64,000 nucleotides of DNA from Pantoea sp. alder81 (GCF_020179835.1 NZ_JAIUDA010000009.1:124001-188000); one strand, 5' to 3'. Shown: positions 9,115 to 18,582, counted from the stretch's first letter. Notes: a model not told the origin generated them from the sequence alone. Numbers and translations are program-made.

Positions 9115-9207
9115 ACATATCCTTTGGGTGTTTGATTTATGGCCCCGCAGAAGGGGGCGGATTCTATCATACTCTTCGGCGACGCGCTCAGGCTTTTCAG
9201 TCGGTGC

Positions 9208-10311
9208 TCAAGCGGGCGTCAGGGTCAGTCGCAGGTCCGCGCCAACCATGCGCACATCGCTAAACTTCAGGCCTGGCGCATCAGCCAATTGTTCCAGTCC
9301 AGGCAGTTCGCACAGACCCCGTGCCGCATTGCCCAGAAGCTTCGGTGCCATATAAACGATCAGTTCATCGACCAATCCGACCTGTAACAGCGCACCGGCT
9401 AAACGGGCACCGGCTTCGACCCACACCGAGTTAATCTGACGCTGGCCGAGCAACATCATCATCGCCACCAGATCCAGTTGCTCTCCGCGCAGCGGCACCG
9501 CAATTTGGCTGACGCTGTCGGGCCAGGTTTGCTGATCGATTTCACTGCGCATCAGCCAGGTTTCGCCCGGCTGACTTAGCAGTCGATGTTGTGGCGTCAC
9601 ACGCTGCTGGCTATCAATCACCACGCGAATCGGCTGGCGCAGCGTTGCTTCATCCAGCTGCTGGCGCACATCTTCATTCAGTTCGTTCCAGCGCACCGTT
9701 AATGAAGGATCATCTGCCAGCACCGTTGCACTGGATGTAAGAATAGCCGAACTCTGGGCACGTAATTGTTGCACATCGCGCCTTGCCGCCGCCGAGGTGA
9801 TCCACTGGCTTTCACCACTGGCCATCGCGGTGCGCCCATCAAGGGATGCGCCGAGTTTGAGCTGAATCCACGGGAAGCCGGTGCGCATACGTTTCAGAAA
9901 ACCACGATTCAATGCTTCAGCTTCGCTCATCATTAAACCGTGGCTGACTTCAATACCGGCCTGCTGCAAACGGTATAAGCCGCGCCCCGCCACCTGCGGA
10001 TTGGGATCTTGCATCGCCGCCACTACGCGGCTGACGCCGGCGGCGATCAGCGCATCGCAGCACGGCGGCGTGCGGCCATGATGACTGCAGGGTTCCAGCG
10101 TAACGAAGGCGGTCGCGCCTTTGGCTTTGTCCCCCGCCATACGCAGCGCGTGCACTTCTGCATGCGGCTCACCCGCACGGTGATGCCAGCCTTCGCCGAC
10201 AATCTCGCCGTCGCGCACAATTACACAGCCCACATTAGGGTTTGGTGTGGTGGTGAAACGTCCGCGTCGCGCCAGTTCCAGCGCGCGCGCCATGTAGCGT
10301 TCGTCAGTCAT
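9208..10311 (-). CDS. ribD: Bifunctional riboflavin deaminase/reductase RibD
   Basis: RibD carries out two steps of riboflavin synthesis. The N-terminal CMP/dCMP-type deaminase domain has the zinc site HAEVHAL and PCSHHGRTPPCC, and the C-terminal domain (from about residue 145) is an NADPH-dependent pyrimidine reductase (KLGASLDGRTAMASGES). The length, 367 residues, equals E. coli. The ATG at 10311 lies three bases after the nrdR stop codon, so nrdR-ribD form an operon. Confidence 0.97.
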   Translation of the reverse strand: MTDERYMARALELARRGRFTTTPNPNVGCVIVRDGEIVGEGWHHRAGEPHAEVHALRMAGDKAKGATAFVTLEPCSHHGRTPPCCDALIAAGVSRVVAAMQDPNPQVAGRGLYRLQQAGIEVSHGLMMSEAEALNRGFLKRMRTGFPWIQLKLGASLDGRTAMASGESQWITSAAARRDVQQLRAQSSAILTSSATVLADDPSLTVRWNELNEDVRQQLDEATLRQPIRVVIDSQQRVTPQHRLLSQPGETWLMRSEIDQQTWPDSVSQIAVPLRGEQLDLVAMMMLLGQRQINSVWVEAGARLAGALLQVGLVDELIVYMAPKLLGNAARGLCELPGLEQLADAPGLKFSDVRMVGADLRLTLTPA

Positions 10312-10314
10312 GGC

Positions 10315-10764
10315 TTAGTCCTGTAAGCGGGCGATCTCTTCGCCAAAATCACGGATATCTTCGAAGCTGCGGTAAACCGAGGCAAAGCGGATGTAGGCGA
10401 CCTTATCGAGCTTCTTCAACTCTTCCATCACCAGATTGCCCACCAGCTTGCTGGGAATTTCGCGCTCACCCGTGGCACGTAGCTGGGTTTTAATGTGGTT
10501 CACCGCGTTATCAACGGCGTCCGCGCTGACCGGACGTTTCTCCAGCGCCTTCATCATGCCGCTGGCGAGCTTATCTTCGTTAAAGGGTTCACGCACATCG
10601 TTGCTTTTCACCACGCGCGGCATCACCAGTTCAGCCACTTCAAAGGTGGTAAAACGCTCATGGCACACCAGACACTGGCGGCGGCGACGCACCGATGAAC
10701 CTTCACTGACCAGGCGAGAATCAATCACTTTGGTGTCCACAGCGGAGCAGAAGGGGCAATGCAT
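10315..10764 (-). CDS. nrdR: Transcriptional repressor NrdR
   Basis: NrdR represses ribonucleotide reductase operons in response to ATP/dATP. The start chosen is the ATG at 10764 (MHCPFCSAVDTKV), which gives the canonical 149 residues; a longer in-frame start at 10821 adds unrelated sequence. The zinc ribbon uses Cys pairs in HCPFC and QCLVCHERF, followed by an ATP-cone domain (VVKSNDVREPFNEDKL). It is the first gene of the nrdR-ribD operon. Confidence 0.97.
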   Translation of the reverse strand: MHCPFCSAVDTKVIDSRLVSEGSSVRRRRQCLVCHERFTTFEVAELVMPRVVKSNDVREPFNEDKLASGMMKALEKRPVSADAVDNAVNHIKTQLRATGEREIPSKLVGNLVMEELKKLDKVAYIRFASVYRSFEDIRDFGEEIARLQD

Positions 10765-10936
10765 GACGTTTCCTGTCGCGAGATAAATAGGCCACACAGT
10801 GTAGCGCGATCTCGCAGGCAACTAAATACACCGGACCGAATCACCGCCCGGCTCACAGACGCAGGATGTCACGCTCTGTAAACAAGAAAAGCCACTAAGC
10901 TTAAACAGCCAATCCGGCACATTTGCAGGAGGTCAC

Positions 10937-11374
10937 ATGGGTCTGTTCAATTTCGTGAAAGAAGCAGGTGAAAAGTTATGGGATGCCGTTACCGGCGCTG
11001 ACGATCCCAGCAAAAAATTACAGGATCATATTAACCAGCTCGGCTTACCTGACAGCGATAAAGTCAAAGTCGATGTGCAAGGCGACACCGTTACCGTGAG
11101 CGGCGATGGCATTTCGCAGGAGCTGAAAGAGAAAATCCTGGTGGCCGCCGGTAACGTCGCGGGGATCACTAAGGTCGATGACAAGGTCACCGTGACGGAC
11201 AGTGCGCCTGAAGCGGAATTCTATACGGTGAAAAAAGGCGACACCCTAAGCGCGATTTCCAAACAGGTTTACGGGAATCCCAATGAATACAACAAGATTT
11301 TCGAAGCAAACAAGCCAATGCTGACGCATCCTGATAAGATCTATCCTGGCCAGGTATTACGTATTCCGAAATAA
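10937..11374 (+). CDS. kbp: Potassium-binding protein Kbp (BON-LysM)
   Basis: This 145-residue soluble protein starts MGLFNFVKEAGEKLWDAV, has a BON domain (about residues 25-90) and a C-terminal LysM domain (YTVKKGDTLSAISKQVYG to YPGQVLRIP). It matches E. coli Kbp (YgaU, 149 aa), a cytoplasmic potassium-binding protein induced by osmotic stress. It has no signal peptide despite the LysM domain. An AGGAGG site precedes the ATG. In E. coli kbp lies elsewhere, so its place between nrdR and yajI is lineage-specific. Confidence 0.92.
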   Translation: MGLFNFVKEAGEKLWDAVTGADDPSKKLQDHINQLGLPDSDKVKVDVQGDTVTVSGDGISQELKEKILVAAGNVAGITKVDDKVTVTDSAPEAEFYTVKKGDTLSAISKQVYGNPNEYNKIFEANKPMLTHPDKIYPGQVLRIPK

Positions 11375-11389
11375 CAGAAAGGACAATGC

Positions 11390-11953
11390 ATGACGATCAG
11401 GACGTTTTGGGCGCCCGCGGCACTTTCGCTGCTGGTGCTCAGTGGTTGTAGTTCAACGCCGACTTCACCGCAGGTCAAAGAGTTACATCAGGAAGTCAGC
11501 CAGCTTAATCAGCAGATGCGCAAGCTCACTAATCAGGCAACGGCGCTGGAAATTCAGGGTCAGCTCAATGGGCAGTCAACCCAGGGAGCATGGCTATTGC
11601 CGCAGGCCAACACGCCCGTCGAGTTACAAACGCAGGTCGGCAAATTGCGTCTGTCACTGTCTCGTGTGGGAGGGGAAGCCAGCGGCAGCCGCGCCAACCT
11701 GAATATTCGTTCCACCGATGACCAGCCAGTCCCTGCCCTGACCGCTACGGTGGTGTGGGGTGAACTGGATCCGGCGAGCGGCAAACCGCTGAGTGCAGAA
11801 AGTTTGAGCCAGACGATTCAGGTTGAAGCCAGTCTGACGCCGCGAAGTTCTGTCACGGTGCCGCTGCGGTTGAGCGGACTGACCCCGGAGCAACTCGGCT
11901 ATGTGCGCGTGCATGATGTGTTACCTGCAGCGGAAAAAGCGAAGACGCCCTGA
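11390..11953 (+). CDS. yajI: DUF3251 outer-membrane lipoprotein YajI
   Basis: This 187-residue protein has a lipoprotein signal peptide with the lipobox LSGC (Cys20), a coiled-coil segment rich in Gln (VKELHQEVSQLNQQMRKL) and a C-terminal beta-rich DUF3251 domain. The family and position next to nrdR match E. coli YajI, whose function is unknown. It begins 16 bases after kbp with AGAAAGGAC upstream, so the two may be cotranscribed. The E. coli neighbours tsx and yajD are absent. Confidence 0.85.
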   Translation: MTIRTFWAPAALSLLVLSGCSSTPTSPQVKELHQEVSQLNQQMRKLTNQATALEIQGQLNGQSTQGAWLLPQANTPVELQTQVGKLRLSLSRVGGEASGSRANLNIRSTDDQPVPALTATVVWGELDPASGKPLSAESLSQTIQVEASLTPRSSVTVPLRLSGLTPEQLGYVRVHDVLPAAEKAKTP

Positions 11954-11954
11954 T

Positions 11955-12132
11955 CGTAGGGAGCATGGCGGTCACCATAAATGGTGACCCTACGAAGACG
12001 CGACGTTGTGGAACGGTTACCATGAATGGCGACCCTACGGAGACGCGACGTTGTGGAACGGTTACCATGAATGGCGACCCTACGGAGATACGCCGATGCA
12101 CCGTAGGGTACGCATTCATGCGTACCTACCAT
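11955..12132. repeat. Tandem palindromic repeats between yajI and secF
   Basis: A 45-bp unit beginning AGACGCGACGTTGTGGAACG occurs twice in tandem (11996-12040 and 12041-12085) with the same sequence. A degenerate copy (GTAGGGAGCATGGCGGTC..) precedes it at 11956. A palindrome pairing GTAGGGTACGCA with TGCGTACCTAC follows at 12103-12128. Each unit can fold as GGTxxCCATxAATGGxxACC. Short open frames across it are shadows of the repeats. Confidence 0.85.
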
Positions 12133-12150
12133 TCATGCGTACTTCGTATA

Positions 12151-12184
12151 AAAAAAACGGGCTGCCCTTAGGCAGCCCGTTTCA
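12151..12184. terminator. Bidirectional terminator between yajI and secF
   Basis: ACGGGCTGCC and GGCAGCCCGT form a 10-bp stem around CTTA, with seven A on the left (a T-run for secF) and TTTC on the right. Confidence 0.88.
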
Positions 12185-12198
12185 TTTCATCAGCACAA

Positions 12199-13167
12199 TT
12201 AAGGCAGGATCGAAGGCTGATCTGCGCCCTCTTTCTCGACTTTCTGCACCAGCATGTGTTCACGCTTCATACCCAGTTTCAGCGCCAGAGCAGAAGAAAC
12301 ATAGATTGAGGAAACGGTACCGATGGTGACACCGATCAGCATGGTCAACGAGAAGCCTTTCAGCAACGCGCCACCAAACAGGAACAGAATCATGATCATC
12401 GCCAACGTGGTCAGCGAGGTGATCAAGGTACGGCTCAACGTCTGGGTCAACGACACGTTGGTGATATCGTAAGAAGTACCGCGACGAATTTTGCGGAAGT
12501 TCTCACGAATACGGTCGGAAACCACGATCTTATCGTTAAGCGAGTAACCAATCACCGACATCAGCGAGGCCACAATCGTCAGATCGATCTCGATGTGCAC
12601 CAGCGCCAAAATGCCGCAGGTGATGATCACATCGTGCGCCAGTGCCAGTACGGTACCCAGTGCCAGACGCCACTCAAAACGGATGCCGATATAGATCAGA
12701 ATCGCAATCAGTGCCGACAACAGCGCCATCGCCCCCGCCTGCGCCAAATCGCTACCCACACTCGGGCCAACGAATTCGATACGCTTCACGGTCGCGTTCT
12801 GCTGCGTGGTCTGGTTAATCGATGCCAGAACCTTGGTGCCCAGTTCCTGACCTTCTGGCCCGGTTACCGGAGGCATACGCACCATCACGTCACGGCTGCT
12901 GCCAAAGTTCTGCACCAGCGGCTCCTGGAAGCCCGCTTTCACCAAACCTTCACGCAATGCGTCCAGATCGGCCGGTTTTTCCAGGTTAATCTCAATCACC
13001 GTTCCGCCGGTAAAGTCGAGGCCCCAGTTGAAGCCTCGCACACCGATAATGGCGATAGACGCCACAATCAGCAAACCGGAGATGATGAAGGCCAGCGTAT
13101 CCCAGCGCATAAAGTCAACGACCTTACGCCCGTGGTTTAGCTGTTCAATACTATAGTCCTGTGCCAC
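12199..13167 (-). CDS. secF: Protein translocase subunit SecF
   Basis: SecF pairs with SecD and YajC to pull proteins through SecYEG using the proton-motive force. The start chosen is the GTG at 13167 (residues MAQDYSIEQLNHG), preceded by GAGGAG. It gives 322 residues against 323 in E. coli; a longer open frame up to 13323 runs into secD and is not supported. Visible features are the first membrane helix, the periplasmic GGTVIEI region, and the RND-type SecDF motif SVIGYSLNDKIVVSDRIREN. It lies 10 bases after secD. Confidence 0.97.
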   Translation of the reverse strand: MAQDYSIEQLNHGRKVVDFMRWDTLAFIISGLLIVASIAIIGVRGFNWGLDFTGGTVIEINLEKPADLDALREGLVKAGFQEPLVQNFGSSRDVMVRMPPVTGPEGQELGTKVLASINQTTQQNATVKRIEFVGPSVGSDLAQAGAMALLSALIAILIYIGIRFEWRLALGTVLALAHDVIITCGILALVHIEIDLTIVASLMSVIGYSLNDKIVVSDRIRENFRKIRRGTSYDITNVSLTQTLSRTLITSLTTLAMIMILFLFGGALLKGFSLTMLIGVTIGTVSSIYVSSALALKLGMKREHMLVQKVEKEGADQPSILP

Positions 13168-13177
13168 AACGCACTCC

Positions 13178-15025
13178 TCAGATAGACAGCTTGTTGATGC
13201 GTTTGCCGCCGTACACCAGGTTAACGATGGCACGGGTGCCGACGATAGCGGTGAACATCGAAGTTGCGATACCGATAGCAGTGGTAATCGCAAAGCCTTT
13301 GATGGAGCCGGTACCGACCGCATAAAGAATGATAACTTTAATCAGCGTAGTGACGTTGGCGTCGACGATACTGGAGAAGGCGCCTTTATAGCCTTCATGA
13401 ATCGCCTGCTGTACCGAGCGTCCGTTACGCAGTTCTTCTTTAATACGTTCGTTAATCAACACGTTGGCATCAACTGCCACCGCCAGCGTCAACACGATAC
13501 CGGCAATACCCGGCATTGTCAGTGTTGCGCCCGGCAGTAATGACATGACACCGACAATCAGCACCAGGTTGCACAACAGTGCACTGGATGCAATCAGACC
13601 AAACTTCTTGTAGAACAACACCATGAACAGAATGGAGGCGATCAGACCCCACAAGCAGGCTTCGAGACCCTGAGTGATGTTCTGCTGGCCCATAGTTGGA
13701 CCAATAGTACGCTCTTCCACAATCTGAATTGGCGCAATCAACGCACCAGCACGCAGCAGCAGCGAAAGCTGACGGGCTTCGTTCGGGTTGTTGATACCGG
13801 TGATACGGAAGCTGTTACCGAGGCGCGACTGAATGTTCGCCACGTTAATCACTTGCTCCTGCTTCACCAGGATTGCACGACCGTTCGCGTCTTTCTTACC
13901 GCTGTCCTTGTACTCCACAAACAGGGTCGCCATCGCTTTACCGATGTTGTCCTTGGTGAAGTTCGACATCATGTTACCGCCCGCGCCATCCAGTGAAATG
14001 TTCACCTGCGGCTGGTTGTACTCGTCCATGCTGGACGTCGAATCGGTAATATGGTCACCGGTCAGAATCACACGCTTGTACAGCACCACTGGCTGGCCTT
14101 CACGTGTTTCTTTCACTTCCGAATCACCCGGTACACGACCGCTGGCCGCGGCACTTGGATCAACGGTGGTGTTGACCAAACGGAATTCCAGGGTCGCAGT
14201 CGCACCCAGAATCTCTTTAGCACGCGCCGTATCCTGAATACCCGGCAGTTCCACCACGATGCGGTCAGAACCCTGACGCTGCACCAGCGGCTCGGCAACG
14301 CCAAGCTGGTTGACACGGTTACGCAGGATATTGATGTTCTGCTGAACCGCATACTCACGGGCTTCGCTCAGACGCGCATCGGTCATCACCGCACGCAGCG
14401 TATCGCTGCCGACGCTGGAGATCACCAGATCGCGATGACGTGCTGACAGATAGCTGATCGCCGCATCACGGCTGGCACCGTCGCGGAAACGCACTTCTAC
14501 GCCGTAGTTAGCGATTTTATTGACGTTGGTATACGGGATGCTTTTGTCGCGCAGATCGCTACGCAGGCCATCGGCATTCTGCTCTTGCAGCTTGCCCAGA
14601 GCGGTATCCATATCCACTTCCATCAGGAAGTGTACGCCGCCACGCAGATCAAGACCGAGTTTCATCGGCTGTGCGGCCAGCAGGGTCAGCCAGCGCGGGG
14701 TTGCCGGCGCGAGGTTGAGTGCCACAACATAGTTGTCGCCCAATGCCGTGGTGAGCGCATCACGCGCGCGCAGCTGCACATCCTGATTGTCAAAACGGGC
14801 CAGAATGGCACCATTTTCCAGAGCGAGGGATTTGCTCTGGATATTATCTTGTTTTAATAAAGTCTGGATCTGATCCAACGTCTGTTCACTGGCGGCGCCA
14901 CCGCGCGCACCAGTGATCTGAACGGCCGGATCCTCACCATAAAGGTTAGGAAGCGCATAGAGCAGGCCGACGATAATCACGACGACCAGCATGATGTACT
15001 TCCACAAAGGATAACGGTTTAACAC
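13178..15025 (-). CDS. secD: Protein translocase subunit SecD
   Basis: SecD is the larger RND-family subunit that drives late steps of protein export. The 615-residue protein begins with a GTG (MLNRYPLWKY), as in E. coli. It has one N-terminal membrane helix, a large periplasmic part containing DLRGGVHFLMEVDMD, and five C-terminal helices with the motif LAVAVDANVLINERIKEEL, whose Asp is implicated in proton coupling. It is in the yajC-secD-secF operon. Confidence 0.98.
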   Translation of the reverse strand: MLNRYPLWKYIMLVVVIIVGLLYALPNLYGEDPAVQITGARGGAASEQTLDQIQTLLKQDNIQSKSLALENGAILARFDNQDVQLRARDALTTALGDNYVVALNLAPATPRWLTLLAAQPMKLGLDLRGGVHFLMEVDMDTALGKLQEQNADGLRSDLRDKSIPYTNVNKIANYGVEVRFRDGASRDAAISYLSARHRDLVISSVGSDTLRAVMTDARLSEAREYAVQQNINILRNRVNQLGVAEPLVQRQGSDRIVVELPGIQDTARAKEILGATATLEFRLVNTTVDPSAAASGRVPGDSEVKETREGQPVVLYKRVILTGDHITDSTSSMDEYNQPQVNISLDGAGGNMMSNFTKDNIGKAMATLFVEYKDSGKKDANGRAILVKQEQVINVANIQSRLGNSFRITGINNPNEARQLSLLLRAGALIAPIQIVEERTIGPTMGQQNITQGLEACLWGLIASILFMVLFYKKFGLIASSALLCNLVLIVGVMSLLPGATLTMPGIAGIVLTLAVAVDANVLINERIKEELRNGRSVQQAIHEGYKGAFSSIVDANVTTLIKVIILYAVGTGSIKGFAITTAIGIATSMFTAIVGTRAIVNLVYGGKRINKLSI

Positions 15026-15050
15026 GGCAGTTCCCTTCGGGAAGAAAAAA

Positions 15051-15383
15051 TTACAGCGCCTTCATAGTACCTTTCGGCAGAACGGCGGCCACGAAATCAC
15101 GTTTTACAACTACTTCAGTGGTGTCGTTCAGGGCGATAGAAACGTAGCCGTTGTCAGCCACTTTGGTCACACGACCTACCAGGCCACCGCTGGTCAACAC
15201 TTCATCACCTTTAGAGATGGAATCCATCAGCTTCTTGTGATCTTTAGAACGTTTCTGCTGCGGGCGCAGAATCATGAAATAGAAGATCAGACCAAACACC
15301 ACCAGCATGATCACCAGAGAATAAGGACTTCCCTGAGACGGAGCGCCTGCTGCGGCAACGGCGTCAGAAATGAAAAAGCTCAT
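15051..15383 (-). CDS. yajC: Sec translocon accessory protein YajC
   Basis: YajC is a small inner-membrane protein that associates with SecDF. It has 110 residues with one membrane helix (about 20-40: LVIMLVVFGLIFYFMIL) and a cytoplasmic domain with the motif RPQQKRSKDHKKLMDS and GDEVLTSGGLVGRV. Length and sequence match E. coli. It lies 25 bases after tgt and 25 before secD. Confidence 0.98.
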   Translation of the reverse strand: MSFFISDAVAAAGAPSQGSPYSLVIMLVVFGLIFYFMILRPQQKRSKDHKKLMDSISKGDEVLTSGGLVGRVTKVADNGYVSIALNDTTEVVVKRDFVAAVLPKGTMKAL

Positions 15384-15408
15384 TAAATTTCCCTCATTGA
15401 TAGAATTA

Positions 15409-16533
15409 TCAGACGTTTAACGGTGGAACCGCTTTACCCGTCCGTTGGTAGAACTCGCTAACAAAGTGCTCTAATTTACCCTCTTCGATAGCGTTACGTA
15501 AACCCGCCATCAGACGCTGGTAGTAGCGCAGATTGTGAATCGTATTCAGACGTGCGCCCAGTATTTCGTTACAACGATCAAGATGATACAAGTAGGCGCG
15601 GCTATAATTGCGACAGGTGTAACAATCACACTCCGCATCCAGCGTTGTCGTGTCATCTTTATACCTGGCGTTACGGATTTTCACCACGCCATCGGTCACA
15701 AACAGGTGACCATTTCGCGCATTACGCGTTGGCATGACGCAGTCAAACATATCGATACCGCGGCGAACGCCTTCCACCAGATCTTCTGGCTTGCCGACGC
15801 CCATCAAATAACGCGGTTTATCTTGCGGAATTTGCGGACAGACGTGTTCCAGGATACGGTGCATGTCCTCTTTAGGCTCACCCACCGCCAGGCCGCCCAC
15901 AGCGTACCCATCAAAGCCAATATCTACCAGACCTTTAACCGAGACATCTCGTAAATCTTCGTAAACACCGCCCTGAATAATGCCGAACAACGCATTTTTA
16001 TTGCCAAGCGAATCAAAGCGATCGCGGCTGCGCTGTGCCCAACGTAATGACATCTCCATCGAACGTTTGGCGTAATCCCAGTCTGCTGGATACGGCGTAC
16101 ATTCGTCGAAAATCATCACCACGTCTGAACCGAGGTCGTACTGAATTTCCATCGATTTTTCAGGATCGAGGAAAATCGGATCGCCGTTGATCGGGTTACG
16201 GAAATGCACACCCGCTTCGGTGATCTTACGGATGTCGCCGAGGCTGAACACCTGGAAACCGCCGGAGTCGGTAAGGATCGGACCCTGCCAGTTCATAAAA
16301 TCATGCAGGTCGCCGTGCAGTTTCATGATCTCCTGGCCAGGACGCAGCCACAGGTGGAAGGTGTTACCGAGCAGGATCTGTGCGCCGGTCTCTTTCACTT
16401 CTTCCGGCGTCATGCCCTTTACAGTGCCGTAAGTACCCACTGGCATAAATGCCGGGGTTTCAACCACACCACGATCGAACACCAAACGGCCACGGCGCGC
16501 GCGACCATCGGTGGTATCTAATTCAAATTTCAC
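15409..16533 (-). CDS. tgt: tRNA-guanine(34) transglycosylase
   Basis: Tgt exchanges guanine 34 of GUN-anticodon tRNAs for preQ1, a step in queuosine synthesis. The 374-residue protein has the active-site segments LTDSGGFQVFSLG and MPTRNARNGHLF, plus the zinc site CDCYTC with a later histidine. The GTG start gives MKFELDTTDG as in E. coli; the C-terminus lacks one terminal residue of E. coli Tgt. It follows queA by 38 bases, placing two queuosine enzymes together ahead of yajC-secDF. Confidence 0.98.
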   Translation of the reverse strand: MKFELDTTDGRARRGRLVFDRGVVETPAFMPVGTYGTVKGMTPEEVKETGAQILLGNTFHLWLRPGQEIMKLHGDLHDFMNWQGPILTDSGGFQVFSLGDIRKITEAGVHFRNPINGDPIFLDPEKSMEIQYDLGSDVVMIFDECTPYPADWDYAKRSMEMSLRWAQRSRDRFDSLGNKNALFGIIQGGVYEDLRDVSVKGLVDIGFDGYAVGGLAVGEPKEDMHRILEHVCPQIPQDKPRYLMGVGKPEDLVEGVRRGIDMFDCVMPTRNARNGHLFVTDGVVKIRNARYKDDTTTLDAECDCYTCRNYSRAYLYHLDRCNEILGARLNTIHNLRYYQRLMAGLRNAIEEGKLEHFVSEFYQRTGKAVPPLNV

Positions 16534-16571
16534 ATTGACCTCATTAGATAATCAGAGAAACAGTCTGATTA

Positions 16572-17642
16572 TTAAGCTCCAACCACTTCGTCAGGAGCGT
16601 GTGGATTACGGGTGATGTACATGGCATCCCCATAGCTAAAGAAACGGTACTGCTCTGCCACCGCGCTTTGGTAAGCCGCCATGGTATTTTTATAACCAGC
16701 AAATGCCGAGACCAACATAATCAGCGTCGATTCCGGCAGATGGAAATTGGTGATCAACGCATCAATCACCTGATAGTGATAGCCCGGGTAGATGAAGATT
16801 TGCGTGTCGTCGAAGAATGGCGCGATCAGCGCATCCTGAGCCGCCTTCGCCGCGCTCTCCAGAGAACGCACGGAAGTGGTGCCCACCGCGACCACTTTGT
16901 TGCCGCGCGCTTTACACGCAAGCACCGCATCCACCACATCCTGCGGCACTTCGGCATATTCGGAGTGCATGATGTGGTCGTTGATGTTCTCGACGCGTAC
17001 CGGCTGGAAAGTGCCCGCGCCAACGTGCAGCGTGACAAATGCCATTTCGATGCCTTTGGCACGCAGCGCATCCAGCAGCGGCTCGTCAAAGTGTAAACCG
17101 GCGGTCGGTGCGGCTACCGCACCCGGACGCGCGCTGTAAACGGTTTGATAAAGTTCGCGATCCGCTTCTTCGTCCGGACGATCGATATACGGCGGCAGCG
17201 GCATATGGCCGACGCTGTTAAGGATATCCAGCACCGCACGGTCATCAGCAAATTCGATCTCAAACAGCGTATCGTGGCGCGCCACCATGGTGGCTTTGAC
17301 GCTTTCGTCATCGCCCAGCAGCAACTCTGCACCCGGCTTCGGCGCTTTCGAGGCGCGCACGTGCGCCAGTACGCGTTTGTCGTCCAGCATGCGTTCTACC
17401 AGCATCTCGATTTTGCCGCCACTGGCTTTGCGGCCGTAGACGCGCGCCGGTATCACGCGGGTGTTGTTGAAGACCAACAGGTCGCCCGGATTGAGCTTAT
17501 CCAGCACATCGGTAAACACTTCATGGCTCAACGCACCGCTCGGACCCTCCAGCGCCAGCAAGCGGCAACCGCTTCGCTGCGCCTGCGGATAGTGGGCGAT
17601 CAAAGATTCTGGCAACTCAAAAGCAAAATCGGCTACACGCAT
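16572..17642 (-). CDS. queA: S-adenosylmethionine:tRNA ribosyltransferase-isomerase
   Basis: QueA moves the ribosyl part of SAM onto preQ1 in tRNA to make epoxyqueuosine. The 356-residue protein matches E. coli, including FELPESLIAHYPQAQR, the NTRVIPARV segment, PTAGLHFDEPLL and the C-terminal ALITNFHLPESTL. It heads the queA-tgt-yajC-secD-secF group and is divergent from acpH. Confidence 0.98.
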   Translation of the reverse strand: MRVADFAFELPESLIAHYPQAQRSGCRLLALEGPSGALSHEVFTDVLDKLNPGDLLVFNNTRVIPARVYGRKASGGKIEMLVERMLDDKRVLAHVRASKAPKPGAELLLGDDESVKATMVARHDTLFEIEFADDRAVLDILNSVGHMPLPPYIDRPDEEADRELYQTVYSARPGAVAAPTAGLHFDEPLLDALRAKGIEMAFVTLHVGAGTFQPVRVENINDHIMHSEYAEVPQDVVDAVLACKARGNKVVAVGTTSVRSLESAAKAAQDALIAPFFDDTQIFIYPGYHYQVIDALITNFHLPESTLIMLVSAFAGYKNTMAAYQSAVAEQYRFFSYGDAMYITRNPHAPDEVVGA

Positions 17643-17859
17643 GCATCACTTCTTCAGGACTAAAAAACAGGCGGCATAGTTTAGCGGAAAAGCGGGAAAT
17701 TCTGAACAACTGGCTGCATCTCTGTGCTGCTGCCTTTACACAACATCATTCGAGGTACAGAAAGGTGGCAAATGGGAGCAGCACGATGTGCTCACTTTAG
17801 TCAGTGATTCAGGTGAGCAAGAGCAGCCAACGCACCTGTAACTTGAAGGTTGACGTGTA

Positions 17860-17865
17860 TATAAT
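17860..17865 (+). promoter_or_regulatory. -10 element immediately upstream of acpH
   Basis: A perfect TATAAT lies five bases before the acpH ATG. A transcript started from it would begin at or next to the start codon. No good -35 was found at 17 bp. Confidence 0.5.
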
Positions 17866-17870
17866 GCGCC

Positions 17871-18452
17871 ATGAACTTTCTCGCTCACCTTCACCTCGCA
17901 CAGCTGGCAGACAGCTCCCTGCTGGGCAATCTAATGGCCGACTTCGTGCGCGGCAATGTGCAGTCGCAATGGCCGGAACCGGTTGTCGCGGGCATCTCCA
18001 TGCATCGTCGCCTTGATGTTTTGACTGATAACCTGCCTGAAGTGCGTGAAGCGCGGCAATTCTTTCGCGCTGAAACCCGTCGCGTTGCGCCCATCACGTT
18101 GGATGTGATCTGGGATCACTTCCTTGCGCTGCACTGGGACAAACTGCATCCCGCGCAATCCTTAGTCGCGTTCACGGCGGCAGCCGAGCGTGAAATCATG
18201 CCGCAGCTGCCCGGCACACCGGAAGGATTCATCGAACTCAATTCAGTGATGTGGCGTGAACGCTGGTTTGAGCACTATGCCGAACCGACGCGGCTGGCCC
18301 GCGTATTGAGCGGTATGGCACACCGCCGACCGCGTCTGGCAGCACTGCGCGACTCCTATCAGGATTTCGTCGATCATTATCAGCAACTCGAACCGCTATT
18401 CTTCCAGTTCTACCCGCGCCTGATGGAAGCTGCACGCCAGCAGCAACTCTAA
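17871..18452 (+). CDS. acpH: Acyl carrier protein phosphodiesterase
   Basis: AcpH removes the 4'-phosphopantetheine prosthetic group from holo-ACP. The 193-residue protein starts MNFLAHLHLAQLADSSLLGN and has DFVRGNV and GISMHRRLDVLTDN, equal in length to E. coli AcpH and with the HD-like histidines and aspartates conserved. The ATG has no recognisable Shine-Dalgarno sequence nearby, and a TATAAT box ends six bases upstream, suggesting a leaderless or very short-leader mRNA. Confidence 0.95.
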   Translation: MNFLAHLHLAQLADSSLLGNLMADFVRGNVQSQWPEPVVAGISMHRRLDVLTDNLPEVREARQFFRAETRRVAPITLDVIWDHFLALHWDKLHPAQSLVAFTAAAEREIMPQLPGTPEGFIELNSVMWRERWFEHYAEPTRLARVLSGMAHRRPRLAALRDSYQDFVDHYQQLEPLFFQFYPRLMEAARQQQL

Positions 18453-18561
18453 ACCCGCTTTTTTTCACAATCCCAGCATTTACGCCTCTTGCCAGCCGCA
18501 GTCATCTGCGGCTTAATGAAACCTTTCTTAACTTTTGTTAAGTAGGTCACATCGCCAGGTC

Positions 18562-18582
18562 GCCTGTTTCGGCGTTTTTTGT
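18562..18582 (+). terminator. Terminator after acpH
   Basis: CGCC-TGTTTC-GGCG followed by six T. A second hairpin, AGCCGCA-loop-TGCGGCT, lies upstream at about 18495-18514. Confidence 0.6.

Noticed and set aside
12199..13323. Longer secF start at 13323
   Set aside because: The extra sequence overlaps secD in another frame; the GTG at 13167 matches E. coli and has a good ribosome site.
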